This document shows positions 18,289 to 25,459 of a stretch of 64,000 bases of DNA, piece by piece. This DNA comes from CAYMZZ01 sp046297935 (GTDB lineage Bacteria; Bacteroidota; Bacteroidia; Chitinophagales; Chitinophagaceae): positions 124,001 through 188,000 of the forward strand of contig JBKBHA010000003.1 in assembly GCA_046297935.1 (NCBI GenBank), given 5' to 3'. A program made the position numbers and the translations under genes. Position 1 is the first letter of the stretch, and every line of letters begins with the position of its first letter. The notes below the pieces were generated by a model. It was not told the DNA's origin, searched no databases, and saw only the letters and a list, made by a program, of their open reading frames with translations.

Positions 18289-18297
18289 GCAAAAATA
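18289..18297 (-). promoter_or_regulatory. rimP-nusA-infB promoter element TATTTTTGC
   Basis: The reverse-strand TATTTTTGC matches TAnnTTTG. Transcription from here would run through the hairpin at 18244-18272 before reaching rimP. Confidence 0.6.
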
Positions 18298-18323
18298 GGT
18301 GAAAAGGAGTATACGAACCAAAT

Positions 18324-18664
18324 TTCAGGTGAGAGGTGAGAGGTGAGAGGTGAAAGGTGAAAGGTGAAAGGTGAGAGGTGAGCGGGGGAGTGGAGCGGAC
18401 GTTTTGAAGAGTTGGCAGACTAATCTGCGTCATCAGCGTAAAAATCTGCGAAGATCTGCGGGGACAGAAAACCATTTACTGTTCGCGTGCTTCCAATCGG
18501 TACATTAGTTCTGTTCCCACAGATGACTCAGATTTTTGCACAGATTTACGCAGATGGCCGTTTGAAGTCCCCGTCTCACCACTTCCCACTTCCCTCTTCC
18601 CTTTCACCAATTCCCTTTCACCTCTCACCTCTCACCTTTCACCTCTCACCTTTCACCTTTCACT
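18324..18664. repeat. Composite repeat 2: 7-bp arrays flanking an ATCTGCG palindrome
   Basis: The left array (about 18329-18382) is tandem GTGAGAG/GTGAAAG. The right array (about 18604-18664) is CTCTCAC/CTTTCAC, its inverted counterpart. Between them, 18423-18555 is an imperfect palindrome with ATCTGCG heptamers and GGGACAGAA/TTCTGTTCCC cores. Positions 18467-18493 of the spacer are identical to 34532-34558 in composite repeat 3. The 451-bp gap between rimP and the next gene contains nothing else I can identify besides the rimP promoter and leader. Confidence 0.85.
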
Positions 18665-18673
18665 TATCTTTGC
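18665..18673 (+). promoter_or_regulatory. TAnnTTTG promoter element, start codon 3 nt away
   Basis: TATCTTTGC directly follows the pyrimidine heptamer array and ends three bases before the GTG at 18677. The transcript would have almost no leader. Confidence 0.6.
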
Positions 18674-18676
18674 CCC

Positions 18677-18919
18677 GTGTTGAAATACATCCTATACGCC
18701 CTCCTCATCTGGTTTTTATACAACCTCATTTTCCGGTTCATCATTCCCGTGTATCGGGCCAGTCGAAATATGCGCCAGCAGTTCCGCCAAATGCAGGAAC
18801 GAATGCAGCAGCAGCAACAACAAGCCGGCCAGCAGCAGCAACCTACCGAAAAGACCAGCCGGGCTTCCGGTAAACCTGCCTCTGGCGATTATCTCGACTT
18901 TGAGGAAATAAAGGACTAG
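18677..18919 (+). CDS. Small single-pass membrane protein, DUF4834-like
   Basis: This 80-residue protein has one N-terminal membrane segment (about 4-26: YILYALLIWFLYNLIFRFII). A positively charged helix and a Gln-rich stretch follow (QERMQQQQQQAGQQQQ), then an acidic end (GDYLDFEEIKD). This layout resembles the small Bacteroidota DUF4834 proteins, whose function is unknown. The start is GTG, with an adjacent TTG also possible. I assign it from layout, so the family name is tentative. Confidence 0.75.
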   Translation: MLKYILYALLIWFLYNLIFRFIIPVYRASRNMRQQFRQMQERMQQQQQQAGQQQQPTEKTSRASGKPASGDYLDFEEIKD

Positions 18920-19048
18920 CCTCCATCTTAGCGTCACCCGAATACCTTCCATTGGGTATTGCCCGCAAATACGCCCGGATTAATTTCATGGCTTCGGCTA
19001 AAGTCGGCCTGCCGACCTACCGCATTTTTCATCCTGGAAAATTTGATC

Positions 19049-20395
19049 ATGAAAAAATCACTCTGTCTCGCCACACTCACCCTGCTTTTCACCTTGCCCG
19101 TCATGGCCCAAACGCTTATTCCTTTTCGAAATGAAAAAGGGCTTTGGGGTTTCAAAAATCAGGCGGGACAAATCGTTGTCACCCCCGAATACAATTACCG
19201 CCCTGAACCATTTTCGGAGGGCCGTGCAGTGGTAATGAAAATTTACAACCAACGAGGCGTAATCGATGAAACCGGCCAGCTCATCGTTCCCTTTCAGTAT
19301 TACAATATCAGCTCTTTCAAAAACGGCTTTGCAGTGGCCAGTAAGGAGTACCTCGATACCGTCAATAAAATCAACGGCAAACCGCAGCGGGGCTACCTGA
19401 AGGGAATCCTTGATCGCAACGGCAAAGAAATAGTGCCGGTTCGATTCAAAAACCTTACAGGCGATTTTTCAAACGGCTGGTTTGTAATTGCCGATACCGG
19501 TGGTACGAAAAAATTTTATATCAATACCAGTGGCGAATTGGTATACCCCCCGGCCGGCATTACCTTGTTGCCCGACGCCATTGATGGAAAATTATTTGTA
19601 GCGCACAAAAGCTATAAATACGGTCTGGTCGACAAAAACTTCAAGGAGATACTCCCATTCGAATACCGACAAATACGGCCAGCCGCTGTTCCGGGTTTAC
19701 TCATTGTAAGAAAAGAAAATGCTGTTGGCCTGATGGATCTGAAATTAAAATGGCTGATAGAACCAAAATTCAACAGCATTAGCAACTTTAAGAATGGCTT
19801 TGCCAGCTTTACCGATACCAGCAAACTAACCGGAGTAATCAATACGGCCGGAAAAATTACCACGCCTGCCAAATTTGAATCCATTTCCATGATCGAAAAA
19901 ACCAACTCTACACTGGCTGTGTTCAAAAATCCCCGCAACGATAACTCCGGTTTGCTCGACATGGCAACCGGTAAAATCATTATTCCCAACAACTTTCAAT
20001 TTAGCAGCTCCAGCTACGAATACGGTCTGATCAGTTATCGAAAAGACAATAAAAAAATGCTGATGGACTCTACGGGCCGCCAGATTTTCGCCGGTGAATA
20101 CGAAGATTTTGTAACCGGCTCCAAAGAAGCAATCAACTGGATTCGGAAAGACGGCAAATATGGCTTTATGACCCAGACCGGCAAGGTGATAGTAGAAGCT
20201 AAATATGAGTCGGTGCTTGGCTTTAGCGAAGGTTTCGCTGCGGTGAAACTCGATGGACTCTTTGGTTATATTGATCGCAGCGGCAAGCTGGTTATTCCAC
20301 TTCAATACGTTGAAGCAGGTTCTTTCGAAGGAGGTGTGGCAAGGGTAAAGGATAAGGCCGGCAATATTCTGTTTATTTCGCCACCCCGCCCCTAA
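19049..20395 (+). CDS. Secreted WG-repeat protein
   Basis: This 448-residue protein has a signal peptide (MKKSLCLATLTLLFTLPVMAQ). It is then built almost wholly of WG-type beta repeats such as GLWGFKNQAGQIVVTPEY, YGFMTQTGKVIVEAKY and LFGYIDRSGKLVIPLQY. About ten repeats of 40-50 residues cover the mature chain. WG repeats are thought to form beta structures that bind other molecules, with no enzymatic activity known. The start at 19049 is set by the signal peptide. It is followed by the tRNA gene. Confidence 0.88.
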   Translation: MKKSLCLATLTLLFTLPVMAQTLIPFRNEKGLWGFKNQAGQIVVTPEYNYRPEPFSEGRAVVMKIYNQRGVIDETGQLIVPFQYYNISSFKNGFAVASKEYLDTVNKINGKPQRGYLKGILDRNGKEIVPVRFKNLTGDFSNGWFVIADTGGTKKFYINTSGELVYPPAGITLLPDAIDGKLFVAHKSYKYGLVDKNFKEILPFEYRQIRPAAVPGLLIVRKENAVGLMDLKLKWLIEPKFNSISNFKNGFASFTDTSKLTGVINTAGKITTPAKFESISMIEKTNSTLAVFKNPRNDNSGLLDMATGKIIIPNNFQFSSSSYEYGLISYRKDNKKMLMDSTGRQIFAGEYEDFVTGSKEAINWIRKDGKYGFMTQTGKVIVEAKYESVLGFSEGFAAVKLDGLFGYIDRSGKLVIPLQYVEAGSFEGGVARVKDKAGNILFISPPRP

Positions 20396-20434
20396 ACTGC
20401 TTAGAAGGCTATCGCCAATTTCGGGCGAAAGCCC

Positions 20435-20443
20435 TATTTTTGC
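20435..20443 (+). promoter_or_regulatory. tRNA promoter element TATTTTTGC
   Basis: TATTTTTGC matches TAnnTTTG and ends 16 bp before the mature tRNA 5' end. Confidence 0.55.
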
Positions 20444-20459
20444 AACCGGCTAAATGCCA

Positions 20460-20533
20460 GGACCCTTAGCTCAGTCGGTTAGAGCATCTGACTCATAATC
20501 AGGGGGTGGTTGGTTCGATCCCAACAGGGTCCA
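20460..20533 (+). tRNA. tRNA with CAU anticodon (Met elongator or Ile2)
   Basis: A complete 74-nt cloverleaf is visible: acceptor GGACCCT paired with AGGGTCC, D-arm GCTC/GAGC, anticodon stem TCTGA/TCAGG around the loop CTCATAA, T-stem GTTGG/CCAAC and discriminator A. The CCA end is not encoded. The anticodon is CAU. The acceptor and the CTCATAATC loop context recall tRNA-Ile2 as much as elongator Met, and the initiator type is unlikely because the first pair is G-C. It is the left boundary of the island described below. Confidence 0.93.
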
Positions 20534-20629
20534 CAAAAAGACTACGGGTCCGCCTTTGGCGGACCCGTAGTCTTTCAGGCGGGTAAGATGGGTAGCATGA
20601 GAAGAAGGAATTGTAGCAGGCATGCCAGC
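20515..20629 (+). repeat. Left direct repeat (attL-like), overlapping the tRNA 3' end
   Basis: This 115-bp segment covers the last 19 nt of the tRNA, the hairpin and 54 bp beyond it. It recurs at 25210-25324 with 110 of 115 identical bases. The arrangement, a tRNA 3' end repeated in direct orientation several kb away, is the usual footprint of site-specific integration. Confidence 0.88.
20537..20575 (+). terminator. tRNA terminator hairpin
   Basis: An 18-bp perfect stem with a TTT loop (left arm 20537-20554, right arm 20558-20575) lies four bases after the tRNA and ends in TCTTT. The same hairpin, with a compensated base pair, is in the right repeat. Confidence 0.85.
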
Positions 20630-20716
20630 CTCCTTTTGTTTTGAAAATTAGAACCAGTTCGGTTGAATAGGCAATATGCTGGCGAATTGGGTGAGAAGAG
20701 GATGAAAGGATGGACA

Positions 20717-21637
20717 TTATTCGGGGTTAGGTGTGACGGCAATTTGAAAAACAGTTGGAACGGAGAAATCAGGTCCGAGTGGAAATCTAAATAGTTGTCC
20801 GGAAATTGTATCCTTAAAGTAGGCATTTTTTCGCCCCGAGACTACCTTTATCGATTCAAACTTATAAACTTGGGTTCCCTTGTAAAGCGTCACTGTTCCT
20901 TTCTTAAGATTCAAAATATCATTACCAGTTAAAGACACAAACTTCATATTTGATCTCGGCAAAATTGAAGGTGGTTGTATAAAGTCATTGCCGAAAAAAT
21001 GGGAAACATTTCTTGTTGCTTCTAGATCATCTACCCTTTTCCCAATCCCCTCAATAGCATTTAACAAAATTTTGGTATCGTTACTCACTTCAGTAGATTT
21101 CACTTCTGCTGGTTTTATACCCAATAAGGAAACAAGGGAATTGATGTCCTTTCCATCATTCTTATAGGTATCAGCTATCGCTTCTGCTATTAAAGGGATT
21201 GTATTCTTTATCAGATCGACCCTTAATGTTGCGTCATATTCCACATCCCTAAAATTCTGGATATCAAAGATTCTTTGGGTAGTCAAATCCTTCAAAAATG
21301 TAACGGGTTTATTGAATGCCTGCCTTAGGCCCGCTTCATAGAGTACATTAGGATTTCTTGAACTTAAATCACAAATTGCCATGTCACATTCGATCACGTC
21401 TCTCACGATTTCTAACGCAATCATGTTTGTTCTTTTCGTATCATCCGCACGCTTGGGTATAAATCCTGCTTCTTCCACTGCAGGCTTAATAAGATATTCG
21501 TAAACCCTATTAAAATGACCTTTAGCATAATCAGCGTGGTCACTTATGGGCATTATAACAAAACAAGTCTTTTCAACTGTAATAGTGTCTTCAACTTCAC
21601 CCCCTTCTTGCTTTTGAACTGTTTCCTTTTTTGACAT
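20717..21637 (-). CDS. Nucleoside deoxyribosyltransferase/TIR-like protein of the island
   Basis: The 306-residue protein has an N-terminal Rossmann-like domain (about 20-160). It shows CFVIMPISD as the first strand, an ADDTKRTNMIALEIVRDVIE segment, DMAICDLSSRNPNVLYEAGL with a candidate catalytic glutamate, and NKPVTFLKD. This matches the superfamily of nucleoside 2-deoxyribosyltransferases and TIR-like NAD/nucleotide glycosidases, which recur in antiphage systems as sensors or effectors. The C-terminal half (160-306) is unrecognised. It sits at the 3' end of a reverse-strand group with two membrane proteins. A defence role is inference only. Confidence 0.72.
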   Translation of the reverse strand: MSKKETVQKQEGGEVEDTITVEKTCFVIMPISDHADYAKGHFNRVYEYLIKPAVEEAGFIPKRADDTKRTNMIALEIVRDVIECDMAICDLSSRNPNVLYEAGLRQAFNKPVTFLKDLTTQRIFDIQNFRDVEYDATLRVDLIKNTIPLIAEAIADTYKNDGKDINSLVSLLGIKPAEVKSTEVSNDTKILLNAIEGIGKRVDDLEATRNVSHFFGNDFIQPPSILPRSNMKFVSLTGNDILNLKKGTVTLYKGTQVYKFESIKVVSGRKNAYFKDTISGQLFRFPLGPDFSVPTVFQIAVTPNPE

Positions 21638-21721
21638 TTTCGTAGTTTAAGGTTAATTCAAAGAACAAGATAAATTGAATTATGAATATTTGCAATAGGT
21701 AGGCAAAGTCAAATAAACGCT

Positions 21722-22530
21722 CTACAACTCAATAACCACAAAATCCGTCACCTCTTCCCGTTCAAGAACCTTTGTTGCTTTCTTTGTTCTATCATAAAGG
21801 AATATATAGTTGTGAGTTCTTCCTAAAAAAGCCAGTGAATCGTTGGTGACTACCTTTTCGGCTTTATAGTTGAATTCGTATATAGTTTTCGCAGATCGGC
21901 CCTTATTGTCATAAACAAGCTGTATATGGTCAACTGCCCGAACTAATACCAGACATATAAAAAGCATCGCATTTGCCCATACTAAACGGTGTTGAGGACT
22001 AAACATAAACCCGAATACTCGTCCCAACCACCACCTATCTATAAAAAATACAAAAAACACAAATCCTACTGAAGAAAGGCCAATGAGCGCCTTAAAAAAC
22101 CCAAACGGAAATTGGAAAAGGTCGTAAATAATAATAATAATTAGAATAGCTGAAACAGGAAAAACTACTGGCAACAACTTTGCTGATCTATCCCGCCGAC
22201 GTTTTAAATCAGTAATTGCATGCCTATATTCCTCCGAATCTTTTGGTAGTTCCATTATTGTTTTATAACTACTATTCACTTTGCGCAGGTAGCGACTTAG
22301 CAAGAAAAGATAACCAGCGTTGTAAACAACAACAACAGCTAAGACTGCAAGTACATTAATAAACTGAAGAATAACTTCACCTATTTCGATGTACTGAAAA
22401 ATATTGATATTAAAAAACCGATAAAAAAAAATAAGTAAATAGCGCCACTGATCGTAGAAACAATGTACAAGGCTGAAACCCACTTCAATATCTTATCGAC
22501 ATTTAGAGTCAATTCTTGATTTCCTTCCAT
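21722..22530 (-). CDS. Multi-pass membrane protein, frameshifted at a T9 run
   Basis: The best start is the ATG at 22530, eight bases after the upstream stop. It reads MEGNQELTLNVDKILKWVSA and a membrane segment into a T9 run (reverse strand, 22423-22431). That frame stops about 16 codons after the run. The other frame continues for about 235 residues to 21722 with three more membrane segments and a soluble tail ending TDFVVIEL. One extra T or a -1 slip would join them into a 269-residue protein. Alternatively translation starts at the GTG at 22483 and gives 253 residues. Function unknown. It is co-directional with its neighbours. Confidence 0.65.
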
Positions 22531-22538
22531 GTTCTCAT

Positions 22539-23189
22539 TTAATTTTCATTGTGTTCAAACTTCACTCTAACCAGATAATTATTAGCCTTAGAAATGCTAA
22601 CCGACCAAACCTCAGACTTACTTACATTGTAAATATCAAGGTATGAGACTGCCGCTGAAATTGGATATCTTTCATGCATAGCCGAAATATCGTCTAACGC
22701 ACTCACAACATTGAAATAATCAACAGGCCTTTCAATAGCCACTTTGTTGGAAGGCAAGACGTGGGAAATTTTCCTTGGAATTAAATCCCTGGCAGGTTCG
22801 CCCTTGAAATATTGTCCAAACTCTTTTACAAATTCTTCATAGTTATAGCGCCATTCAAGTCGTAGGCTTCTTGCAGGGCCACGTCCAATGTTCATAACTT
22901 CGAAACTAAATCCGCCAGCGGCGAGATTCGTTTTGATATCATAAAAAACAATAAAAGGTTCAAAGTCTGATTTCCGTTGTTTAATTTGTTCTTGATTCTG
23001 CCTGTACAAAAGATACACCGTTGCCGCTGTCAATATTGCCGCAATTGCCGATGCAAATGCCGCGAACTTATCGTGATCAATTTTATTATAAATGCTGAAA
23101 GAATCCCACTCTTGCCATACAAAAGAAGTGACTATCACTAATACTACTACAATTACGGTAATCCATATTGCCTTAGGTGAAATCTTCAT
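22539..23189 (-). CDS. Two-pass membrane protein of unknown function
   Basis: This 216-residue protein has two N-terminal membrane segments (about 8-26 and 43-62). A charged linker (YRQNQEQIKQRKSDFEP) and a soluble domain of about 140 residues with beta-rich spacing follow. I recognise no family with certainty. It is the first gene of the reverse-strand group in the island and ends eight bases before the frameshifted membrane gene. It is divergent from the gene at 23256 across a 66-bp AT-rich gap. Confidence 0.7.
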   Translation of the reverse strand: MKISPKAIWITVIVVVLVIVTSFVWQEWDSFSIYNKIDHDKFAAFASAIAAILTAATVYLLYRQNQEQIKQRKSDFEPFIVFYDIKTNLAAGGFSFEVMNIGRGPARSLRLEWRYNYEEFVKEFGQYFKGEPARDLIPRKISHVLPSNKVAIERPVDYFNVVSALDDISAMHERYPISAAVSYLDIYNVSKSEVWSVSISKANNYLVRVKFEHNEN

Positions 23190-23255
23190 ACTGGCAAATT
23201 ACACATATTTAAAATTATTTGAATTAATTTTAGGAACAACCAATTATAATTAGCC

Positions 23256-23747
23256 ATGGACCCAAGAACTATTCGTCTTGTGGATAGTATTTTGCTTACC
23301 CCAAAAACAATCAATTCACAGGATAACACTGACTACATTTACGACATTCTTTCCAAAATTATTAATGGGCTAAAAAACCAATACGGTTTAAATCCGGATA
23401 GTAGTATAAATGATTCTGAACGCTTTCATTTAAATGACGAAATCAATAAATTGGCCGAACGATATTTTGAAAGGTCTGGAAAGTCAATTACTTCACTTAA
23501 ACTTGGTGCTCCTTCTATTGAAATTCCAGTTGAGAGATCACTAGATACTTACGAATGGGATTGCAATATCTCAGATAACAATAATTATACGTTTGTAATA
23601 AAAAGCTTCACCCAAGAAGTACTTTGGCACGATACGATAGGCGACAAAATTCTTATTTCTTTAAAAAATAGTGACGAAGAAGGCTTTTTAAAAACTTCGC
23701 TTGTAGAGTTAACCGAAAATCTTTCGATTGCCAACTTAAAACTTTGA
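23256..23747 (+). CDS. Island protein of unknown function (163 aa)
   Basis: This 163-residue soluble protein begins MDPRTIRLVDSILL. The N-terminal third is helical and the rest is mixed alpha/beta, with many Asn, Asp and Ile residues as in the rest of the island. I recognise no motif. The next gene starts two bases after its stop, so they form an operon read away from the membrane genes. Confidence 0.6.
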   Translation: MDPRTIRLVDSILLTPKTINSQDNTDYIYDILSKIINGLKNQYGLNPDSSINDSERFHLNDEINKLAERYFERSGKSITSLKLGAPSIEIPVERSLDTYEWDCNISDNNNYTFVIKSFTQEVLWHDTIGDKILISLKNSDEEGFLKTSLVELTENLSIANLKL

Positions 23748-23749
23748 TT

Positions 23750-23992
23750 ATGGATACCATCGTACGCTGGAAGCCCATAATCTGCGAAGAAACCATCAGC
23801 GAATCATTCTTCGATTCCGAACTAAATAGCTGGCATTTGAAATTCGGTTCCGAAAAAAAAGCAACTGCGGATTTCATTCTTGATTTATGCAATCAAAAGA
23901 TTGACTCGATTAAGAAAACTGATCTAGAATTCACGGTTAGGTATGGCCTTCTGACAATCACCCATTGGGAAATGAAATCGATGATAAAATAA
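23750..23992 (+). CDS. Small island protein of unknown function (80 aa)
   Basis: The 80-residue product (MDTIVRWKPIICEETISESF...) starts at an ATG two bases after the previous stop, which indicates translational coupling. It has no signal or membrane segment and no recognised domain. Such tightly coupled small pairs often act as partners, but there is no direct evidence here. Confidence 0.55.
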   Translation: MDTIVRWKPIICEETISESFFDSELNSWHLKFGSEKKATADFILDLCNQKIDSIKKTDLEFTVRYGLLTITHWEMKSMIK

Positions 23993-24000
23993 TCTCGGAT

Positions 24001-24177
24001 ATGAACCAAAAAGTTGAGGTGTTATTTGCCTATTTGCAATCTACAAAGGGCTGGCTATTCACAAAAAACAACTTTATTCAAAGTCCATTGATGGCACAGG
24101 TGGTAGAATTTCCTAAATTACTTTTCGGGTGCCTCTTGAGTTCGTTCGGGGTCAGAATCGTTGCTACTTGTAAATGA
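24001..24177 (+). CDS. Possible third small gene of the forward island operon
   Basis: A frame from the ATG at 24001, eight bases after the previous stop, gives 58 residues (MNQKVEVLFAYLQSTKGWLF...). Its last 60 bp overlap the 3' end of the opposing membrane gene. The overlap and lack of recognisable features keep confidence low. It may be a remnant of a longer gene truncated by rearrangement. Confidence 0.3.
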   Translation: MNQKVEVLFAYLQSTKGWLFTKNNFIQSPLMAQVVEFPKLLFGCLLSSFGVRIVATCK

Positions 24178-24915
24178 CGTGGATTCAATTCCGAAAGCTG
24201 AAGGATTTTTGCCTTTATACTTTGCATACTTTCGCAAAAATGAATCAAGTGTATTTAGTTTAGAATTCAACACTTCACTGTAATTCCGCCGTCTATCTAA
24301 TTTCTGAAAAAGCCAATTTCCTTCCATTACTAACATCATTTGTTTTCGCGCCAAATTTCTTGTTTCAACGTCAACTCTAAGCCAATCAAATTTCTTTCCC
24401 ACCAGACTTGGAATAATGCCATCCACAATTAAATGCGCCAAACGGTTAAGCTTTAACCGGTATGCCCTTTCTTGACTTTCCTTATACTTGCTCCTGATTA
24501 TCGCAACTACATAATAGCCAATTGTAACAAGGGACATTACAGCCGCAAGTATTTCTAATTTCACTATTCGCGCAACGATAGACAAGCCTACAATCAAAGG
24601 GGAAACAGTTGCAATAAATAGTAGTGAATAAACTATCGCAAGTATCCCACTTTTCAGTTTGGTATACCTTTCCGATCGAATAAAAAAAGGGATAAAGAAC
24701 AAATGAAGTACCGCTACTACGTACACAACTAACCACATGAGATATTCGGACAACGTAAATTCCAGCCATCCAGCATCAATTATGATTTTTTCCAGTTCGG
24801 CTTTAAAATTTGACAGTGTCAACACTAAAGCCAGAAATCCTATTATATATTCGAAGTATTCCTTCTTCTTGTCTTCGTTCCCTAAAGAAATAAACTGTTC
24901 TGAATGCTGTCCCAT
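24118..24915 (-). CDS. Four-pass membrane protein with a cytoplasmic tail
   Basis: This 265-residue protein has about four membrane segments between residues 22 and 145 (YIIGFLALVLTL, MWLVVYVVAVLHLFFIPFFI, ILAIVYSLLFIATVSPLIVG, AAVMSLVTIGYYVVAIIRS). A basic soluble tail of about 115 residues follows. I recognise no family. It is convergent with the small forward genes and lies 88 bp from the holin fragment. The layout is compatible with a membrane effector, which is inference only. Confidence 0.68.
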   Translation of the reverse strand: MGQHSEQFISLGNEDKKKEYFEYIIGFLALVLTLSNFKAELEKIIIDAGWLEFTLSEYLMWLVVYVVAVLHLFFIPFFIRSERYTKLKSGILAIVYSLLFIATVSPLIVGLSIVARIVKLEILAAVMSLVTIGYYVVAIIRSKYKESQERAYRLKLNRLAHLIVDGIIPSLVGKKFDWLRVDVETRNLARKQMMLVMEGNWLFQKLDRRRNYSEVLNSKLNTLDSFLRKYAKYKGKNPSAFGIESTSFTSSNDSDPERTQEAPEK

Positions 24916-25003
24916 ATTGTCAAAATAATCAATATATCAGATACCTGAAAATTTCCAGATAAGAATATTTAAAAGAAAAGACCAGTTACCCCTTATCTAG
25001 TTA

Positions 25004-25209
25004 ATGACAAAGTATATGACCCAACACTTCCTGAACACATGGAACACATTTTTTAACAAAGACGGACTTATTTGGAAATGTATATTATCAGCAATAATGT
25101 ATTTCGCAGACATTCACTTCTATCTGATTACCATTTTCACACTTATAACAATAGACTTAATAACCGGTGTATGGGGTTCAAAGGTTCAAGGCGAACAGTT
25201 CACCAGCAA
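25004..25209 (+). pseudogene. Phage holin-like gene cut by the right att repeat
   Basis: The first 68-69 codons encode a hydrophobic protein whose end (TLITIDLITGVWGSKVQGEQFTS) matches the core of toxin-secretion/phage lysis holins (the DxITG...G..hTS pattern). At base 25210 the frame runs into the 115-bp repeat and then into low-complexity sequence, so the C-terminal half of the gene is missing. This is the clearest phage-related trace in the island and marks its right end. ATG codons at 25004 and 25016 are both possible starts. Confidence 0.65.
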
Positions 25210-25324
25210 TCGATCCCAACAGGGTCCACAAAAAAACTACGGGTCCGCCTCCGGCGGACCCGTAGTTTTTCAGGCGGGTAAGATGGGTAGCATGAGAAGA
25301 ATGAATTGTAGCAGGCATGCCAGC
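25210..25324 (+). repeat. Right direct repeat (attR-like)
   Basis: This is the second copy of the 115-bp repeat, with 19 nt of tRNA 3' end, the hairpin (25232-25270) and 54 bp downstream. It differs from the left copy at five sites. Two of these (25235 and 25267) are the two sides of one stem pair, changed from G-C to A-T. Two more are in the loop. Confidence 0.88.
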
Positions 25325-25387
25325 ACATACGTTCCTTTGCAATTGTTCCGCTCCTTATCGACTAATCATTTGCAAAAACAAGAACAA

Positions 25388-25459
25388 TCTTCCACCACTC
25401 CCCACTCTCCACTCCCCACTCCCCACTCCCCACTTCCCACTCCCCACTCTCCCCTCCCC
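25388..25459. repeat. 7-bp pyrimidine array (CACTCCC units)
   Basis: About nine tandem heptamers close to CACTCCC, with variants CACTCTC and CACTTCC, lie at the 3' end of the following reverse-strand gene. No ATCTGCG palindrome accompanies this array. Confidence 0.75.

Larger units (their letters stand above)
20515..25324. mobile_element. Integrated 4.8-kb island at a CAU tRNA
   Basis: The region is bounded by the 115-bp direct repeats (20515-20629 and 25210-25324), the left one within the tRNA gene. Inside are seven reading frames of mostly unrecognised type, visibly more AT-rich than the flanks, and a holin-like gene cut off exactly where the right repeat begins. There is no integrase, transposase or replication gene, so the element is either a remnant or one moved by enzymes encoded elsewhere. 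Boundary confidence is high. The origin from a phage or satellite is inferred from the holin fragment. Confidence 0.8.
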
